Of a stretch of DNA of 64,000 nt, positions 9,457 through 18,918 are shown piece by piece (positions within the stretch are counted from its first letter, which is position 1; the number at the start of each line of letters is the position of its first letter). The notes beneath the pieces were generated by a model. That model searched no databases and was not told where the DNA came from. It was given only the letters and a program-made list of their open reading frames with translations. The DNA comes from Planctobacterium sp047947135 (lineage in GTDB: Bacteria; Pseudomonadota; Gammaproteobacteria; Enterobacterales; Alteromonadaceae). The position numbers were made by a program, and so were the translations under genes. The DNA lies in contig CP170457.1 of the NCBI GenBank assembly GCA_047947135.1, forward strand, positions 4,154,001 through 4,218,000, in the 5' to 3' direction.

Positions 9457-9513
9457 CCTGAAACCTTTCGTGTTTTCTTGCAAGGTTTGCACCCCTGCTC
9501 AAACGTGCTGCGT

Positions 9514-9541
9514 ATTATACATAGCAAAAGTTGCTTAGCAA
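9514..9541 (-). promoter_or_regulatory. Sigma-70 promoter of the initiator tRNA / nusA operon
   Basis: On the minus strand TTGCTA (9536-9541) is followed after 16 bases by a perfect TATAAT (9514-9519), with a GC-rich stretch (ACGCAGC) next to the expected start site. That is typical of stringently controlled tRNA promoters. The predicted start is about 50 bases before the mature tRNA 5' end. Confidence 0.75.
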
Positions 9542-9668
9542 CCGCTATTATGAATTTTTTATGTACTTCTGAACTGTTAGCCTAAAGTACATACAATTCG
9601 TTTGTTTATTCTGCATTTACAATCACTTTGTTAACTATTTCTTTACATAAGGTCACACAATTACAGAA

Positions 9669-10007
9669 TTAGATAGCCTCATCGTTCTCTTCACCGGTAC
9701 GAATTCGAATTGCTCTCTCTACGTCATAGACAAAAACCTTACCATCACCTATCTTGCCGGTTTTTGCGGCACTGACAACTGCCTCAACGGCGCGATCTGC
9801 TATTTCATCGGGAACAACGACATCAATTTTGACTTTAGGCATAAAATCCACTTGATATTCTGCACCACGATAAAGTTCGCTATGCCCTTTTTGCCGTCCA
9901 AAGCCTTTCACTTCTGTAACTGTCAGGCCTTCAACCCCAGCTTCAGCCAATGCTTCTCTAACGTCATCTAACTTAAATGGTTTGAAAATCGCTTCAATTT
10001 TTTTCAT
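9669..10007 (-). CDS. glnB: Nitrogen regulatory protein P-II
   Basis: A 112-residue trimeric signalling protein that binds ATP/ADP and 2-oxoglutarate and relays nitrogen status to the adenylyltransferase GlnE and the kinase NtrB. Tyr51, in the T-loop RGAEYQVDF, is the uridylylation site. TGKIGDGKVFV is the C-loop signature. The start MKKIEAIF (ATG 10007, preceded by AAGG) gives exactly family length; an upstream ATG at 10028 would add seven residues. It is glnB rather than glnK by context: no amtB neighbour is present. Confidence 0.95.
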   Translation of the reverse strand: MKKIEAIFKPFKLDDVREALAEAGVEGLTVTEVKGFGRQKGHSELYRGAEYQVDFMPKVKIDVVVPDEIADRAVEAVVSAAKTGKIGDGKVFVYDVERAIRIRTGEENDEAI

Positions 10008-10142
10008 GACTTGCTGCCTTATGTGCAATTATCCTGTTAACTATATCTCAAACGCTGTCCATCGCCATTGCGTTTTACGCAACTTCAGTCTATTTAGTTT
10101 AGACATGTATTTAAACCTAAATCTCCTAATTACCAGTAATTT

Positions 10143-10712
10143 ATGCGCAGAACATTATTGAATCCTGGAAAGTTGCAGCAGGGTATTTCACTCATTGAGA
10201 TACTCGTGGGGTTAGCAATCGTAAGCATCCTGATTACTTCGGTTGCGCCAGCTGTAAGAGAAATTCTGGTTCGGAACCAGGTAACCGGTCAAATAAACGA
10301 ATTAAGTAGTGTCATACAGTTCGCCCGCCATGCGGCCATTAACGAACAAATAACAACAGTTCTGTGCCCGACAACTAACTTCAGTACCTGCACCACCAAT
10401 TGGGATGATCCAAAAATGGTGTTCCCCGACTTTGATGCCAATGGTCAAAGAGATGAGGACGAGGAGATTCTGGCAGGGGCTGGCAATACCGCTGCCAATA
10501 ACGTTTTGACTGGACCCGCAGGCAGTATCAGCTTCCAGGCTAGCGGTGCGGTAGCGACTCCTGCGACATTATTGTTGTGTGCAGGTAGTGGGGAAGACCG
10601 ATTTGCACGCGCACTGATTATTAGCCTGCAAGGCAGAGTCAAGCTCAGTCAAGATAGTGATAATGATGACATCCACGAAGATAATAGTGGTACGCCGTTG
10701 AGCTGCAGTTAG
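10143..10712 (+). CDS. fimT: Type IV minor pseudopilin FimT/GspH-like
   Basis: A 189-residue prepilin-like protein. It has a basic leader, a PilD cleavage site after Gly14 (QQG then ISLIE, with Glu at +5) and a hydrophobic helix to about residue 40. A GspH/FimT-type globular domain follows, with cysteines that could form disulphides. In type IVa pili FimT primes assembly, and in some species it binds DNA during uptake. It is transcribed towards the pilE end of the pil operon and is separated from it, unlike the continuous fimT/fimU-pilVWXY1E order of Pseudomonas. The Asp-rich segment DFDANGQRDEDEE could bind calcium. Confidence 0.85.
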   Translation: MRRTLLNPGKLQQGISLIEILVGLAIVSILITSVAPAVREILVRNQVTGQINELSSVIQFARHAAINEQITTVLCPTTNFSTCTTNWDDPKMVFPDFDANGQRDEDEEILAGAGNTAANNVLTGPAGSISFQASGAVATPATLLLCAGSGEDRFARALIISLQGRVKLSQDSDNDDIHEDNSGTPLSCS

Positions 10713-10751
10713 GCATTTTAGTCACCACCTTTGGTATCTTTACTCGCTGCT

Positions 10752-11231
10752 TTAACAGCTCCAGCAATATTCACTGCTACCGACTGAACCATTGTTATTT
10801 TGGTCCCACGCTTTGCGACCGTCACTGTAATAATACAATGTCCCATCCCCGTCCTGGAACGTACCGCTGATAGGCGTGGCCGTTAACACATAGCTGGTAC
10901 CATTCGCGGAGACTGTCGCTATAGATAAATTGTAGCGTTTATTGCTCTCGGGTTCAGAAGATGGCGAATAATTTGAAAATATGGCAGGACTGCCAGTGTT
11001 TCCCCCACCGGATGCCGCGCCTTCATACGAGAAGTTAGCCGCTTTATGACGTTCCATCGCCGCCGCCAGCGCCATCAAGTCAGCTTGGCCTGCGCTTCTG
11101 GCACTGGTTGTCATAAAGTTGGTATAGATTGGATAGGCAATAGAAGCCAGAATACCCGAGATCGCCAAAGTAATCATCAGTTCGGTCAACGTAAAACCTG
11201 TCATCGATTTAAATCTGTGTTGTTTTTTCAC
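10752..11231 (-). CDS. pilE: Type IV pilin-like protein PilE
   Basis: A 159-residue minor pilin with a leader cleaved after Gly12 (MTG then FTLTE), a hydrophobic helix and a C-terminal domain bounded by cysteines (CWSC at the very end). The start is a GTG at 11231 overlapping the pilY1 stop in GTGA, so translation is coupled. In the PilVWXE/Y1 set it is thought to form part of the tip complex that primes pilus assembly together with PilY1. It is last in the operon and converges with fimT. Confidence 0.85.
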   Translation of the reverse strand: MKKQHRFKSMTGFTLTELMITLAISGILASIAYPIYTNFMTTSARSAGQADLMALAAAMERHKAANFSYEGAASGGGNTGSPAIFSNYSPSSEPESNKRYNLSIATVSANGTSYVLTATPISGTFQDGDGTLYYYSDGRKAWDQNNNGSVGSSEYCWSC

Positions 11232-14200
11232 TGTCTTTCGGTCTCGGTTTTCCAGCTACTGCGAATTAAACGCTCGTATTCACCATATAATTTTTCGGCT
11301 AAACACTCAAATTCGGAGCCACAGCTTTCTCCATCCTCAACAATGGCTGTGCATTCAGTCCCCAAACAGACAACAGGCTTAACAATATCCTCAATGAGTA
11401 TCTTGGTATCAGGCGAAATTCCTGTCTGAGTCAAATCGGCATACCGATCCTCATGTTCCAAAATCCCATCATTATCCAGATCGGTAACGGCATTGCCATT
11501 AACCAGTTCTACCAGATATGCACGACTGGTGCCGGTTGGCGCAGCACAAGCACTGTCGCTGGCAGTGGATGGTAGGTACGTAGTAAAAAATAAACGATAA
11601 TTCAGGATCAAAGGTGATGCCAGGACTTTTTCGCCGCCTGTACCTAACTGAATATACCAGCCGTTTTTCTCAGCAAATTCATTCACTTCAATTTCTCTGG
11701 CTTCCTGATCGGGTGTGGTAAGCAGGTGTGCAGAAGCGTCATATAACTCAGTTTCTGTATACGCCACCGCAGGCATATCATAATTCCCATCTTCATCAAT
11801 AATAAAAACACCAGTATCTTTAATCATGTAGAAGCGATCCTGGATAACGGCGTTCAGTGGGTGGGCACGATAGCCGCTGCCTACCGCAACAGCATAATAA
11901 TGCTCATCAGCTAAACTGATTTCACCAATATCGGGGCCGTAATAGAAGCGTCTGTTATCGGCAGCACTGTCCCCACCTAACGATGCCAGAACACCTCCTG
12001 TAATAAAGTCAGCGCCACTTTCGCCGTTATGGATATCTAAACGGAATATCTGACCGCCAGTGTCGGCAACATAGAGATGATCAGCAAGTCCATCAGAATC
12101 ACGGTCGACGGTGGAAATACGTGCCGGGATACTATAAATCATTTCGCTTAAATTAAGATCTGCACCGCTGTCACTGGCACTCCATAAAAGTGCCCCCGTG
12201 TCTGCATCGACGATAAATACCGAATTTCCGACAGTGTCGGCAGAACGTGTCTCTTTGCTGTCCTGATCTTCATCGTAACCACCACCAAAAATCAGTACAT
12301 CTTTAACAGAGGCTCCAATTTTCACCTTTGTTACGGTGGGTCTTGACCAGGTTTGTCCCAAATTAGCAAAGTCACCTGCGCCACCATCAATAGTGAACAA
12401 CACGCTTGGTGAATTTTTGCTGGTCACATCAAAGGCGTAATAGTTATTACCACCGCGTCGCATACCGACATACAGATAAGTACTGCTATCGGTAGTGCGC
12501 AATACCAGATCACCATCAAGGCCATAAATATGGGTATAGCTGGAAGCGTCCTCGTAGATATCATTCAAGTTGGCTAACAGTTCTTTGGGAATAATGGCGA
12601 AGTTTTCTTCTCCTGTTTCCGGGTCGATACTATGCAAAAAGCCGTGATTGGTCGCCACCATTACCGCACTATCAGTGGCGGAATAATTGACGATTACAGG
12701 TTGCGAATGGATTGGATCGCCCATCTGCGTTCTAACGTCCGTAAATGAACCATCACCATCTTCATCTTTGATGTCCACTCCCCGAGCCCATTGCAACACT
12801 TCTTCCCGACGTGCCGCAGGGTCAGCTTCACTGTCCACCGCCATGTTTGTGGTTGTAATATTACTGTTGTCTTCATGCAAACGGTTGCCGTTGCTGACAA
12901 TGGTGCCGGAACCCTCAAAGAAGTAGATATCTCTGACCAAATCCAGATTACCGGCAGCGCCACCTTCTCTGACATCATTACCGTCTGCCAACGTAGACCA
13001 GTAACTATGCGAGTTTTCATCAAAAAATCCGGTGGATGAGTTGATCGCTGGCAAGCCATTCTTATCCAAAATAACATCGCTGCTTAGTTTGTATTTTTTA
13101 AGGTTTCCAGGCCAGTCTGTGCCCTCTGCGGGTTTAAACAACGCGAAATACAATTCATCTCGGTGAGTCAGGCGATTAAGCTGATTCACTGCCACACCGG
13201 GTGAGACAAACGTCGCATTGACATCTTTAACTGAGCGAATAATTGTTTGGAATGCTTCAACTAAATCGTCACTGTTGTCGGCGGTATAAAATCCACCGCC
13301 GCCTTGTAACGCCAATTGATTCAGAAAATTATTGGCCGTGGCGTTCGCGGCAAACCCTATAGTGTGAGTGGTCACCTTCGCACCAATAGCGCTATCGGAT
13401 GTATCCCGGATATTGCTTACCAGATTTAAACCACATTTTTCACCACCACTGCCTGTACAGGTGGTTCCCAGCAGAGCCTGAATCTCATCTACACTGTGGT
13501 TATTGTTGGCCTGACCGTCTGACAACAGCACAATATGGTTATTAGTTTGACACTGTAAATCTACAATAGGCGAAATATAGGTAGCCCCCGTGGGAATATA
13601 CTCGGAAATACAGTCATTGTCGTTCAGGTTATCTGTCGTACACCCCGAAGGGAGCACCGAGTCAAGGCCATCATAGGACAAGCGATTACTAACCCGTGTA
13701 CTGCGACGCACACTGCTGCTGGCGGAGGAATTTCCTCTGGCGAGTCCATAATACACTTCGTTACCGCCATAGTAGCTCGCGGCTTCAAAAAGGGTGTCCA
13801 CGATCGGTGTGTAACCATTGGCACTCAGTTCATCCACTTTATTGATCAAATGTGAACGCACGGTTGCAGCGGAAGTCGGATCGGCGTTGCCTTCGAATTC
13901 GACGACCAATCTTGGGGCGCCGGATGGTTTACCTTTGTAGGTATAAGCTCCGCGATTACCGGTAATATTAGACATAATTAACATTAAGGCATTGCCTGTT
14001 ACCCAATCGCTACGATTGACAATCGCCTGAACAACACTACTGATATCAGGTGACTGGTAGGTGGAATTTTTGGACCAGCTAGGAATATTCGTCCAGCTCA
14101 CCCCTGCAGTTTTAGCTTTATCCCGTAACAAATACCGGGGATAACTGGAAAAACTGCTGGGATTAGGTTCGTTAGCAGCGCTAATAGTAAATCCGGAGCC

Positions 14201-15292
14201 ACTGGTGGAGCGATTGCGATAAGCTGTAAATTCAATATAGGCAGAACTGATAGTGGCATCTCTAGGAATATTGATATCTTCAAATCGCAGACCAATGAAA
14301 GAATTACTGCTTGGTTTGAAGGTTAATTCGGTGCCTGTGGATTGATAGCCGTTTGACTTTTCTTCGGCATTGTTAGAGGTTGCTGAAATCTGGTAGGTAT
14401 GATTACCCTGAATGCACCCCGTTGCTGTACTGTGGTCGTATTCAACAATGAGCTGCACGCTGCTGCCAGAGCCTTCATCTGCGGACATGACCTCCCGGCC
14501 ACTGGCCGCATCTGCACTACTTCCCTCCAATATCATTCCAAGCGCATTGCCACCGCACCAGTCAGCTTGATTCACCACTTCCTGAATCACAGGAGAAATG
14601 TCAATGCTGGATACTTCTTCTCCGGAAACAGGGAATTCGTTAGCAGTATTCCAACTCACCGAAGTTGCCGTTTTGGTACGCGCAGAAATTAATCCTCCTC
14701 CATCAGCATATGCGCTGGCGTCGGGGACTAATTCGCCGTAAATATCTATGGTAGTCGCCGCAATATTGCTTTGGTTTGAAACAAATTTCAGATAAGCAGA
14801 GGTGATAGTCGCACCTTGGGGGATTTGTGCTGCCTGAAATCGAAATCCCGAATGCACGGTAGTTGTGCCAAATGATAAACGCACGTCATTGTCAGACGCA
14901 TCGACATAGCCAGACACTTCATCAGCATCATCATTAGTGTCTGCGAGGCCAATAATCAATTCAGGTGCGACCACCTGGTCAATATCCGTTACTGGGTAAA
15001 TTATAGGACCACCATAGTCGGAAAAGCGCATTAGCCCGGCATTAACATTGGTTGCCGTGGCCAATACTTCTTTTAGGGCGTTCTGCACCCGAAGCATACG
15101 TGATTCACTGCCTCCATCCTTGGCGCCCATACTGCCAGACGTATCCATAATAAACAGTACATTAGGGTTGTAGGTCGCCTGCGAATCGGCGACACCCAGA
15201 TAAATTTCCAAATCATCAGCAAAAGCGGCAAACGAGATACCGACAGACAGCCAGGCTGAAATCAGACTACAACATATATTACGAATAGACAT
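11228..15292 (-). CDS. pilY1: Type IV pilus tip adhesin PilY1 with split vWA domain
   Basis: A 1354-residue secreted protein. A signal peptide covers about 1-25. A von Willebrand A domain starts at about 45 with the MIDAS motif DTSGS at 50-54. That domain is interrupted by two related beta-rich modules (about 120-288 and 298-468) and then resumes (HIVLLSDGQAN near 586). The C-terminal part is the PilY1 beta-propeller with the calcium loop DRDSDGLAD around residue 1060. PilY1 caps the pilus with the minor pilins and mediates adhesion and surface sensing. It lies between pilX and pilE as usual. The repeated insertion within vWA is the odd feature. Confidence 0.9.
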   Translation of the reverse strand: MSIRNICCSLISAWLSVGISFAAFADDLEIYLGVADSQATYNPNVLFIMDTSGSMGAKDGGSESRMLRVQNALKEVLATATNVNAGLMRFSDYGGPIIYPVTDIDQVVAPELIIGLADTNDDADEVSGYVDASDNDVRLSFGTTTVHSGFRFQAAQIPQGATITSAYLKFVSNQSNIAATTIDIYGELVPDASAYADGGGLISARTKTATSVSWNTANEFPVSGEEVSSIDISPVIQEVVNQADWCGGNALGMILEGSSADAASGREVMSADEGSGSSVQLIVEYDHSTATGCIQGNHTYQISATSNNAEEKSNGYQSTGTELTFKPSSNSFIGLRFEDINIPRDATISSAYIEFTAYRNRSTSGSGFTISAANEPNPSSFSSYPRYLLRDKAKTAGVSWTNIPSWSKNSTYQSPDISSVVQAIVNRSDWVTGNALMLIMSNITGNRGAYTYKGKPSGAPRLVVEFEGNADPTSAATVRSHLINKVDELSANGYTPIVDTLFEAASYYGGNEVYYGLARGNSSASSSVRRSTRVSNRLSYDGLDSVLPSGCTTDNLNDNDCISEYIPTGATYISPIVDLQCQTNNHIVLLSDGQANNNHSVDEIQALLGTTCTGSGGEKCGLNLVSNIRDTSDSAIGAKVTTHTIGFAANATANNFLNQLALQGGGGFYTADNSDDLVEAFQTIIRSVKDVNATFVSPGVAVNQLNRLTHRDELYFALFKPAEGTDWPGNLKKYKLSSDVILDKNGLPAINSSTGFFDENSHSYWSTLADGNDVREGGAAGNLDLVRDIYFFEGSGTIVSNGNRLHEDNSNITTTNMAVDSEADPAARREEVLQWARGVDIKDEDGDGSFTDVRTQMGDPIHSQPVIVNYSATDSAVMVATNHGFLHSIDPETGEENFAIIPKELLANLNDIYEDASSYTHIYGLDGDLVLRTTDSSTYLYVGMRRGGNNYYAFDVTSKNSPSVLFTIDGGAGDFANLGQTWSRPTVTKVKIGASVKDVLIFGGGYDEDQDSKETRSADTVGNSVFIVDADTGALLWSASDSGADLNLSEMIYSIPARISTVDRDSDGLADHLYVADTGGQIFRLDIHNGESGADFITGGVLASLGGDSAADNRRFYYGPDIGEISLADEHYYAVAVGSGYRAHPLNAVIQDRFYMIKDTGVFIIDEDGNYDMPAVAYTETELYDASAHLLTTPDQEAREIEVNEFAEKNGWYIQLGTGGEKVLASPLILNYRLFFTTYLPSTASDSACAAPTGTSRAYLVELVNGNAVTDLDNDGILEHEDRYADLTQTGISPDTKILIEDIVKPVVCLGTECTAIVEDGESCGSEFECLAEKLYGEYERLIRSSWKTETERQ

Positions 15293-15304
15293 GCTACTTC
15301 TCCG

Positions 15305-15883
15305 CTATTCTGATGCTGGTGCAAAAGTGGCTGCATTCAGCGTATTTGCAACCGCAAAACTGGCAGTAGCAAGCTGACCACAGCCTCTGACTAAAAATAT
15401 ATGGCAGCTGATATTGCTTCCACCAATCACATTACTTGACCCTTCACAGGCTTGTTCTTTGACAAATGCGGTTCGAGACCAACTGGTGACTTCAGGGTTA
15501 GCGTTGTAACTGCCAGTCGCCGTGTGTGTCACTCCCGGAGACAACCCTGTTGCAGTCAGTGTACGGTTGACCCAGTTAGCATCATCGAAACAACTCAAAT
15601 CCTGTAATTCAGGATCCAATTCTGTATCCTGACGCGCCTGTGATATCACATCTAATGTCGCAGTATCTGCTAATAAAACATCATCCTCAGCTTCATAAGC
15701 GACACCGGAAATCGCCGCTTCTGCGGCATCAAACGCAAGTGCACTGGTTTCCAGACTAGAGGCCATCTTGGCTTGCATAAGACTGCTGTTTACCGACGTA
15801 ATACCAATAATGGTCAGAGTCATCAATACCAGCAACGCCAGCACTAATACCAATCCTTGCTGTTTGGCTAAACCCCCATTCAT
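15305..15883 (-). CDS. pilX: Type IV pilus minor pilin PilX
   Basis: A 192-residue protein with the PilX N-terminus: QQG, a hydrophobic helix LVLVLALLVLMTLTIIGI, then SVNSSLMQAKMASS. As in the GspK-like PilX class, the Glu at +5 is absent. Part of the PilVWX-PilY1-PilE priming complex. The start overlaps the end of pilW by four bases (ATGA) and it ends 12 bp before pilY1. Confidence 0.85.
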   Translation of the reverse strand: MNGGLAKQQGLVLVLALLVLMTLTIIGITSVNSSLMQAKMASSLETSALAFDAAEAAISGVAYEAEDDVLLADTATLDVISQARQDTELDPELQDLSCFDDANWVNRTLTATGLSPGVTHTATGSYNANPEVTSWSRTAFVKEQACEGSSNVIGGSNISCHIFLVRGCGQLATASFAVANTLNAATFAPASE

Positions 15884-16749
15884 GCTTTTTGCCTCCGTGC
15901 GTAATTTTTCATATTGCGCAACGTCACCGTCGTTTCGAACATTTTATAGAGTTTATTGCCACTGGGAGTATAACTGCTCTCATTCAACAGTTTAAAACTT
16001 GGTACCGGATCAATGTAGACATCCCCATCCCCCTCAACCAGAATAGCCAGTCTTATCGCGACTACATGACTACCGTCAGAACGTAAATCTCCAAGCGCAC
16101 TTGCAGTCACATAGGTAACAGGTGTACCAGTGGTATCACCGCTGTCGGAATCACCACTCACGCCATAGAGCACCTGAAAATTTAATACGCCATCCAATAA
16201 GGTAAATGCAGCATCATTATTGTTGCCCACTGCAATCTTTTGACCACGCAATACACGCCCATCAAAACCTCGACACTTCAGCGTGCCGTTTTGCACAAAA
16301 TACTCATTAACCACATAGAACTCCTCCCCCTCGTTGTAGCCTAACTTGTAACCACGGCAGTCCCTTTCCGCCTGCATCGCTACTACCAACACGTCATTGG
16401 CGCCATTGACCCCTTGCGTCGAACCCAGCGCAAGGTTGTTTATAAAATCCCCGGGGAGCACAACAGGCCTATTTTGCACAAAAGCGCCTTCTGCTATTAA
16501 ATCAACATCCGAATTCAGGTTTGGATCAATCGGGTCATAGCGGCCTGTCATCAATAACTCGTTGCGTAAACGGCCGATGATAAAACGTCCCCCTTCCTGA
16601 GCAGATGCCATTGAACGATTTAACCGTTCGGTAAGTTGAGTACTGGTCATGACCTGAATAACGCCTGCAGAGATAAATAACCCCATGGTTAGGGTGACCA
16701 TAATTTCAACCAGTGAAAATCCCTGCTGTACATTGATTCGTCGATTCAT
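15880..16749 (-). CDS. pilW: Type IV pilus minor pilin PilW
   Basis: A 289-residue minor pilin with cleavage after Gly10 (QQG then FSLVE, Glu at +5) and the PilW N-terminal helix leading into QLTERLNRSMASAQEGGRF. The long globular domain is rich in beta strands and has two cysteines about 33 residues apart (DCRGYK and KCRGF). Both ends overlap neighbours by four bases, so translation is coupled with pilV and pilX. Confidence 0.86.
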   Translation of the reverse strand: MNRRINVQQGFSLVEIMVTLTMGLFISAGVIQVMTSTQLTERLNRSMASAQEGGRFIIGRLRNELLMTGRYDPIDPNLNSDVDLIAEGAFVQNRPVVLPGDFINNLALGSTQGVNGANDVLVVAMQAERDCRGYKLGYNEGEEFYVVNEYFVQNGTLKCRGFDGRVLRGQKIAVGNNNDAAFTLLDGVLNFQVLYGVSGDSDSGDTTGTPVTYVTASALGDLRSDGSHVVAIRLAILVEGDGDVYIDPVPSFKLLNESSYTPSGNKLYKMFETTVTLRNMKNYARRQKA

Positions 16750-17396
16750 AAGGTCACATCCAAAGCTACACAGTCATGGGGTTGACTGACACTGACATTA
16801 CACTCCTGGTTCAGGATTCGGTCGATGTTCCGCCAGTTCTCCACTGGCCATTTAAGTAAAATGGTGTGTCGGGAGCCTGCACTGCAAGTATCGCCATCCA
16901 GTTCATCGTTATCATCGCAGGTCACATCAATTTGAATAGAAGGGCTATTCAACGCGATTGCACAACTCATTTCATAGGCATCAAATACTGCAAACTCATC
17001 TTCACTGCACTCTACACTATTACAATCAGGAATTGACGAGGGTACAGTTAAACAATGACACTGGTATTTGCTGACGTCAATTTCGCAACTGAGGTTTTCA
17101 AAGTTGTATATGTCATCGTTAAAATAGCCATTGTCTACAACAAGCCCGGTCCCGGAAGATGACATACTGCTATTGGCCCGCAAGCGCTCACTGAGTTGCT
17201 GTGCGATCATCGCAGCCTGCGAGCGGTTTAATGCATCTGAATTTGACATCGTACCGACAAATTGCAGTGATGCTACTCCCAGGATCCCAATGCTGAGCAC
17301 AAATACGGTGACCAGTAGCTCGATCATGCCAACACCTGATTGCTTGTTAATACGCTTACCCCACATAATTTTTGAACAATATTCCAGCAACGACAT
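16746..17396 (-). CDS. pilV: Type IV pilus minor pilin PilV
   Basis: A 216-residue prepilin with cleavage after Gly21 (QSG then VGMIE, Glu at +5) and the PilV motif SIGILGVASLQ. The C-terminal domain is cysteine-rich (about ten), suggesting several disulphides. The start is uncertain: ATG 17396 and ATG 17366 both precede the leader and neither has a clear ribosome site. The later start gives the more usual short leader. It is first in the pilVWXY1E operon. Confidence 0.82.
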   Translation of the reverse strand: MSLLEYCSKIMWGKRINKQSGVGMIELLVTVFVLSIGILGVASLQFVGTMSNSDALNRSQAAMIAQQLSERLRANSSMSSSGTGLVVDNGYFNDDIYNFENLSCEIDVSKYQCHCLTVPSSIPDCNSVECSEDEFAVFDAYEMSCAIALNSPSIQIDVTCDDNDELDGDTCSAGSRHTILLKWPVENWRNIDRILNQECNVSVSQPHDCVALDVTL

Positions 17397-17522
17397 AGCA
17401 ACATATCTAGTTACTATAGACCAGATTTATTCAGATGATTTGTGAGTTAGTTATCAGAATTTTTAGGTAGGTATATCAACCGACTTTCGACGGAGGCAGA
17501 AAGCCTCCATCTCAATATCAGT

Positions 17523-18467
17523 TCAGGAAAGGTTTCTTACACGCAGTTCTTTGGGTACGGCAAACTCGATGTTTTCTTCTCGTCCAGGGGTTTCGATGAC
17601 GTGCTGCGCACCCAGTTCAGTTAATTTATCGATGACGCCTTTCACCAGAACTTCAGGTGCGGAAGCCCCCGCAGTGACACCGATGTTTATTGCTGAATTT
17701 AACCAGACCGGTTCAACCGAATCCGCATCATCAATAAGATATGCGGTGGTGCCCATTTTTTCGGCAAGTTCTTTTAAACGATTGGAGTTTGAACTGTTTT
17801 TCGCTCCAACCACCAGCAAAAGATCACATTGTTCGGCCAGTTCACGCACCGCATCCTGACGATTTTGTGTGGCATAACAAATATCATCTTTTCTGGGACC
17901 TTCAATCTTTGGAAATTTCGCTCGTAAAGCGTCAATCACATCTGCCGTATCATCTACCGACAAAGTAGTCTGGCTGCAATAATATAAGGCTTCAGGATTT
18001 TTTACCTCTAATTTAGCTACATCTTGCGGAGACTCAACAAGGTAGATGCCACCATTGGGATTATCGTATTGTCCCATAGTGCCTTCCACTTCAGGATGCC
18101 CGTTGTGTCCAATCAACACACATTCGGTGCCTTTTTTACTGGCTCGGCTCACTTCCATATGCACTTTGGTCACCAACGGACAGGTGGCGTCAAACACTTT
18201 TAGACCTCGGTTTTCTGCTTCCTTGCGCACTTTCTGGGCGACCCCATGAGCTGAAAAGATAACAATACTGTCATCCGGTACTTCATGTAATTCATCCACA
18301 AATACCGCACCACGTTGTTTTAAGCCGTTCACCACAAACTTATTGTGTACCACTTCGTGACGTACATATATCGGCGGTTCAAATAGTTCCAGAGCACGCT
18401 CGACGATGGTGATCGCGCGATCGACTCCGGCACAAAAACCGCGTGGATTCGCTAAATGAATCTGCAT
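17523..18467 (-). CDS. ispH: 4-hydroxy-3-methylbut-2-enyl diphosphate reductase
   Basis: A 314-residue [4Fe-4S] enzyme of the MEP pathway that reduces HMBPP to IPP and DMAPP. The three cluster ligands fall at the usual positions, Cys12, Cys96 and Cys197. His41 (VVH) and the THGxx-like SAHGVA segment are also present. It closes the conserved ribF-ileS-lspA-fkpB-ispH operon, ten bases after fkpB. Confidence 0.97.
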   Translation of the reverse strand: MQIHLANPRGFCAGVDRAITIVERALELFEPPIYVRHEVVHNKFVVNGLKQRGAVFVDELHEVPDDSIVIFSAHGVAQKVRKEAENRGLKVFDATCPLVTKVHMEVSRASKKGTECVLIGHNGHPEVEGTMGQYDNPNGGIYLVESPQDVAKLEVKNPEALYYCSQTTLSVDDTADVIDALRAKFPKIEGPRKDDICYATQNRQDAVRELAEQCDLLLVVGAKNSSNSNRLKELAEKMGTTAYLIDDADSVEPVWLNSAINIGVTAGASAPEVLVKGVIDKLTELGAQHVIETPGREENIEFAVPKELRVRNLS

Positions 18468-18477
18468 AATTACCTCG

Positions 18478-18918
18478 TCACTCTACCTCAAGTATTTCGA
18501 CTTCGAAAATCACTGTTTGTCCCGCCAACGGATGATTAAAATCTATCGTTACTGAGTCGCCGACAACTTCTCGAACAATCCCCGGCAATTCCACTCCACC
18601 AGGCTGGGTAAATCCAATTATCATACCTGGTTCAGCGGGTGTATCAGCATCAAACTTACTTCTGTCGACATGATGGATATTATCCGGGTTCGGCATACCA
18701 AAGGCATCATCCGGTGGCAAAGTAAATGATTTCTCGTCACCCACTTTCAAGCCTCTTAAGCAGGACTCAAAATTGGGCGTTAGACTACCATCACCCATCA
18801 CCAGCTTCGCCGGTTTGTTGTGGACGCGGGTGCTATCTGCCGCCGTACCATCTTCCAGCTTCAGATTAAAATGTAAAACCACTCTACTGCTGTCGCCTAT
18901 TACCGCGTTTGCACTCAT
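18478..18918 (-). CDS. fkpB: FKBP-type peptidyl-prolyl isomerase FkpB (SlpA)
   Basis: A 146-residue cytoplasmic SlyD-like FKBP isomerase without the His-rich tail. Recognisable parts are VVLHFNLKLEDGT, the inserted IF domain around 75-125 and VTIDFNHPLAGQTVIFEVE, the flap that completes the FKBP fold. It overlaps the lspA stop by four bases and lies between lspA and ispH, as in E. coli. Confidence 0.93.
   Translation of the reverse strand: MSANAVIGDSSRVVLHFNLKLEDGTAADSTRVHNKPAKLVMGDGSLTPNFESCLRGLKVGDEKSFTLPPDDAFGMPNPDNIHHVDRSKFDADTPAEPGMIIGFTQPGGVELPGIVREVVGDSVTIDFNHPLAGQTVIFEVEILEVE

Noticed and set aside
9565..9596. ATGTACTT/AAGTACAT dyad between glnB and the tRNA as the glnB terminator
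   Set aside because: The loop is 15-16 bases and on the minus strand it is followed by As, not Ts.
17492..17508. GGAGGC/GCCTCC hairpin between ispH and pilV as a terminator
   Set aside because: Only a 6-bp stem and no T-run on either strand, so it is not strong enough to annotate.
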